Made by a program: the position numbers and the translations under genes
Part shown: piece after piece, positions 61,545 through 64,000 of the stretch
Layout of the letters: every line of letters begins with the position of its first letter
Position numbering within the stretch: position 1 is the stretch's first letter
The notes under the pieces: generated by a model
What the model was told of the DNA's origin: nothing
The model's input: the letters and a program-made list of their open reading frames with translations, nothing else
Databases searched by the model: none
Origin: an uncultured Acidobacteriota bacterium
Lineage (GTDB): Bacteria; Acidobacteriota; Blastocatellia; Pyrinomonadales; Pyrinomonadaceae
Direction of reading: 5' to 3'
Length of the DNA stretch: 64,000 nt
Assembly: GCA_937859595.1 (NCBI GenBank)
Contig: CALMAH010000030.1
Span: 18,763-82,762, forward strand

Positions 61545-62315
61545 ATGACAGACAGATTTCTTTTAGCAGGTAAAGAATTCGGTTCGCGGCTGATCATCGG
61601 TACGGGAAAATATCGTTCGTTCGATGAGATGAAGTTGGCTCATAAGGCTTCCGGTGCCGAGATGGTCACGGTCGCGGTGAACCGCGTTCCGCTTGACCGT
61701 AAGACCGAGTCGTTCCTCGACCACCTTGACCCTGCGATGCAGATCCTGCCGAACACGGCGGGCTGCTACGACGCGGAACATGCGATCCGGACGTCGCGGC
61801 TTGCTCGCGAAGCTCTTGAGACCGATTGGATCAAGCTCGAAGTGATCGGCGACCCCGTAACCCTCCTTCCCGACAACGAGCAGACGCTCGAAGCCGCAAA
61901 GGTTCTGGTCAAAGAAGGCTTTATCGTCCTGCCGTATTTTACCGATGACCTGATAATGGCGAAAAAACTGCTCGATGCGGGCTGCCCGGCCGTGATGCCG
62001 CTGGCGGCGCCGATCGGTTCGGGCATGGGCGTGCAGAATCCGTCGAACCTGAGGATAATGCGGGAACAGCTCCCCGAGGCAACAATTATTGTAGATGCAG
62101 GTGTCGGCGTTCCTTCCGATGCGGCCATCGCAATGGAACTCGGCGCCGATGCGATCCTGATGAATACGGCCATTGCCGAAGCCGGCGACGCCGCTCAAAT
62201 GGCAACCGCAATGAAACTAGCCGTCCAGGCAGGCCGTCTCGGCTATCTTTCAGGCCGAATGCCCAAACGCCTCTATGCCTCGGCATCAAGCCCGATCCAA
62301 GGTGCGATACAATAG
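61545..62315 (+). CDS. thiG: Thiazole synthase ThiG
   Basis: The protein is 256 residues from ATG 61545; a GTG at 61527 is in frame but lacks family residues. [47 protein letters not shown], and the end [17 protein letters not shown] with [20 protein letters not shown] are ThiG signatures; the Schiff-base lysine is in IKLEVIGD. It builds the thiazole phosphate of thiamine with ThiS. Confidence 0.95.
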   Translation: MTDRFLLAGKEFGSRLIIGTGKYRSFDEMKLAHKASGAEMVTVAVNRVPLDRKTESFLDHLDPAMQILPNTAGCYDAEHAIRTSRLAREALETDWIKLEVIGDPVTLLPDNEQTLEAAKVLVKEGFIVLPYFTDDLIMAKKLLDAGCPAVMPLAAPIGSGMGVQNPSNLRIMREQLPEATIIVDAGVGVPSDAAIAMELGADAILMNTAIAEAGDAAQMATAMKLAVQAGRLGYLSGRMPKRLYASASSPIQGAIQ

Positions 62316-62555
62316 ATGGCTGTGACACTACTTTTTTTCGGGGCGACAGCCGATGCCGTTGGAAAGCGTGAGATCAAGATCGAGCTCGGGGACGGGGCGA
62401 CCGTTGGGCAGGTCTTGGGGAATATCACTCAAACCCATCCCGGCCTAGGCGTGCATAAACTCCTCATTGCTCTCAACGAAGAATATGTTTCACTCGATAC
62501 GTCGGTAAAGGACGGCGACACGCTCGCTATATTCACGGCGGTTTCGGGCGGTTAA
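62316..62555 (+). CDS. moaD: Molybdopterin synthase small subunit MoaD
   Basis: The protein is 79 residues. The beta-grasp sequence VTLLFFGATADAVGKREIKI and the end DTLAIFTAVSGG with the Gly-Gly tail are those of MoaD. It directly abuts the thiG stop. Its partner MoaE is encoded at 63335, separated by a RAYT insertion. Confidence 0.9.
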   Translation: MAVTLLFFGATADAVGKREIKIELGDGATVGQVLGNITQTHPGLGVHKLLIALNEEYVSLDTSVKDGDTLAIFTAVSGG

Positions 62556-62574
62556 TTGCGGCTAGAGCCGCGAT

Positions 62575-62602
62575 GCACTGCGGTCGGGCTATTGCCCGAC
62601 CG
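62575..62602. repeat. Left REP-type hairpin
   Basis: GCACTG followed by the perfect dyad CGGTCGGGC...GCCCGACCG; exact inverted copy at 63283-63310. The hairpin follows the moaD stop by 19 bases. Confidence 0.9.
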
Positions 62603-62691
62603 TGCTGCGTCCACTCACAAACAAGGAGGGGCTTTGCCCCGACGAAACTAGAAAGCCTCCCGGTATGCTATCTTGAAAAAGATTGCCCAAT

Positions 62692-63234
62692 ATGTTCCGT
62701 ATTTCGAAAGATTCACCGGCTTTCTACCTTACCTCGGTCACGCATAAACGGCTTCCGATATTCAGAACTCCAACCATCACCCAAATCGCCTGCGATGCGA
62801 TCGCAGAGGCTCGCGCAAAATATAGTTTTCTTATTTTCGCATACGTTATCATGTTGGATCATCTTCATTTGGTGACCGACAGCGAGTTGAGATCGACAGA
62901 GATCCTGCGGTATGTGAACGGTCGGGTTGGTCGGCGTGTGATCGATCATCTAAAGGATTCGGGACATAACGAGTCGTTAGAAAAGCTCCGGATAAACGAT
63001 CGTTCTGATGGCTCGAAATATACTATCTGGCAACGCCATCCGGACGCCAGAATTCTGTGGAGCGAACAAATGCTATGGCAGCGAATACAATATACTCATC
63101 TGAATCCTGTTCGTGCGGGACTGGTTGAACATCCTAACGACTGGCCTTGGTCGAGCGCCCGGATATGGCACGGAAGGCGGTCGGATATTGAACCGCTTGA
63201 GGTCGATAAGAATAAACTGGAATGGCGAAGATAG
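62692..63234 (+). CDS. REP-associated tyrosine transposase (RAYT)
   Basis: The protein is 180 residues from ATG 62692. SPAFYLTSVTHKRLPIFRTP, the HUH motif LDHLHLV (H57, H59) and the tyrosine motif IQYTHLNPVRAGLV (Y134) with WPWSSARIWH are those of Y1/TnpA-REP transposases. These enzymes nick single-stranded REP hairpins and are thought to spread REP sequences. Both catalytic motifs are intact. REP hairpins flank the gene on both sides. Confidence 0.9.
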   Translation: MFRISKDSPAFYLTSVTHKRLPIFRTPTITQIACDAIAEARAKYSFLIFAYVIMLDHLHLVTDSELRSTEILRYVNGRVGRRVIDHLKDSGHNESLEKLRINDRSDGSKYTIWQRHPDARILWSEQMLWQRIQYTHLNPVRAGLVEHPNDWPWSSARIWHGRRSDIEPLEVDKNKLEWRR

Positions 63235-63282
63235 TTTTGTTTGTCGGGGCATAGCCCCTCCGAAAGTTTTAGGGGGGCCTGA

Positions 63283-63310
63283 CGGTCGGGCAATAGCCCG
63301 ACCGCAGTGC
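63283..63310. repeat. Right REP-type hairpin
   Basis: Exact inverted copy of the left repeat, ending GCAGTGC. It lies 24 bases before the moaE ATG. Confidence 0.9.
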
Positions 63311-63334
63311 TGATGGGCAAAGCCCGAGAAAGTG

Positions 63335-63775
63335 ATGGATCTCTACGAACTCACAACCGACCCGATCGATATAAACACCGTGGCGAGATGGGTCGTTCCG
63401 CCGGAGTGTGGGGCGACGGTAACGCTTGACGGTTACGCGAGGCGGTTCACCAGGGAAAAGGACGGGACGACACGGGAGACGCTTTATCTTGTCTATGAGG
63501 CGTACGAGCCGATGGCTTTGAAGGAGATGGCGAAGCTGATCGACCAGGCGAAAGTCGAATTCGAGGTTTCGGCGATCGGCATTGTTCATCGGCTGGGCCG
63601 GCTTGAGATAGGCGAGACCAGCGTGGTTATCTCGGTCGCCGCTCCACACAGAAAAGCGGCCTTTGCGGCCTGCGAATGGCTGATCCGCGAACTCAAACGC
63701 ACCGTTCCCATCTGGAAAAAGGAAGTTTATGCCGACGGCGAGGCATGGGCTGAAGGCGAAACGCCCCATTCTTGA
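63335..63775 (+). CDS. moaE: Molybdopterin synthase large subunit MoaE
   Basis: The protein is 146 residues from ATG 63335 (GTG 63332 is also possible). CGATVTLDGYARRFTREKDG, LVYEAYEPMALKEM, IVHRLGRLEIGETSVVISVA and PIWKKEVYADG are MoaE signatures, including the active-site lysines. With MoaD it inserts two sulfurs into precursor Z. The TVTLDGYARRFTREKDG region is a common variant of the usual GxVR loop. Confidence 0.92.
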   Translation: MDLYELTTDPIDINTVARWVVPPECGATVTLDGYARRFTREKDGTTRETLYLVYEAYEPMALKEMAKLIDQAKVEFEVSAIGIVHRLGRLEIGETSVVISVAAPHRKAAFAACEWLIRELKRTVPIWKKEVYADGEAWAEGETPHS

Positions 63776-63836
63776 CCCAAAACTACCGTATTTTCATCAA
63801 AGCATTGTATTTTAATGGTTTAGAGACGCCTTCTCA

Positions 63837-64000
63837 GGCTTGCAACGGGTAATTGCAGGCTTGCAACGGGTAATTGCAGGCTTGCAACGGGTAATTGCAG
63901 GGCTGCAACGGGTAATTGCAGGCTTGCAACCGGTCATTGCAGGCTTGCAACCGGTCATTGCAGGGCTGCAACGGGTAATTGCAGGGCTGCAACGGGTAAT
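63837..64000. repeat. 21-bp tandem repeat array at the right edge
   Basis: Seven full copies and one partial copy of GG(C/G)(T/C)TGCAAC(G/C)GGT(A/C)ATTGCA run from 63837 to the window end. Three sub-variants alternate (GGCTTG...CGGGTAA, GGGCTG...CGGGTAA, GGCTTG...CCGGTCA). The unit is seven codons; on the plus strand one frame reads GLQRVIA or GLQPVIA repeatedly, on the minus strand QLPVASL. No start codon ATG precedes it in that frame. The array continues beyond the window. Confidence 0.9.

Larger units (their letters stand above)
62575..63310. mobile_element. RAYT transposase with nested REP-type inverted repeats
   Basis: Perfect 28-bp inverted repeats bound the unit (62575-62602 and 63283-63310); each contains the palindromic core CGGTCGGGC-TATT-GCCCGACCG. 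Inside these a second pair (62625-62643 and 63243-63261) matches at 18 of 19 bases, again as hairpins. The transposase gene lies between. The unit sits between moaD and moaE. Confidence 0.85.

Noticed and set aside
63837..64000. CRISPR array
   Set aside because: The repeats are directly adjacent with no spacers and vary in the repeat itself; this is a simple tandem array.

Overview
The window looks like a chromosome segment of an Acidobacteriota bacterium, probably near Blastocatellia/Pyrinomonadales. This is inferred from the style of the core proteins (a NuoA-N operon with lineage-type small genes inside it, a bTHX ribosomal protein, acidobacterial-looking heavy-metal efflux genes) and moderate GC; it was not tested by alignment. 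Two parts are joined at a tRNA-Leu(UAA) gene at 31673-31759.

Bases 1-31672 look like the right part of an integrative element inserted at the 3' end of that tRNA. From left to right it holds: a truncated CDS end; two AbiEi-type antitoxin genes, one frameshifted, each with its own palindrome; a TOPRIM primase-like protein; an N6-adenine methyltransferase followed by a strawberry-notch (Sno) helicase; a sensorless sigma-54-type AAA+ activator; a PRTRC cassette (E-like, C, F, B, A, ThiF) that encodes a ubiquitin-like protein, an E2-like protein, a JAMM peptidase and an E1-like enzyme; DUF2958 and two unknown genes; a Ycf46-type AAA+ protein with degenerate Walker motifs, DUF1257 (Ycf35), DUF2997 and a small radical SAM protein; and a complete AbiE toxin-antitoxin pair. 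After this comes cargo at 20482-30910: an RND heavy-metal efflux operon (CzcC, CzcB, CzcA), three CDF transporters, a PII-like protein, DUF3703, small membrane proteins and a decayed methyltransferase gene. A small HTH/excisionase-like gene lies next to the tRNA. No integrase or conjugation genes are visible; if present they lie left of the window.

Bases 31760-64000 look like core chromosome: NfeD, a PP2C phosphatase, a trans-sulfuration enzyme, the leuABCD operon (minus strand) divergent from a LysR regulator, a carboxylate-amine ligase (YbdK type), a SIMPL protein, a class I glutamine amidotransferase, and a long minus-strand respiratory complex I operon (nuoABCDEFGHJKLMN). This operon has no nuoI and carries three extra genes: a coiled-coil protein, ribosomal protein bTHX and a secreted SH3-like protein. 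To the right are thiS-thiG and moaD-moaE. The moa pair is interrupted by a REP-associated tyrosine transposase (RAYT) inside nested inverted repeats. The window ends inside a 21-bp tandem repeat array.

The strongest candidate for a poorly described system is the co-oriented run at 8495-18369, where a bacterial ubiquitin-like conjugation cassette sits directly upstream of a Ycf46/Ycf35/DUF2997/radical-SAM cassette on one mobile element.
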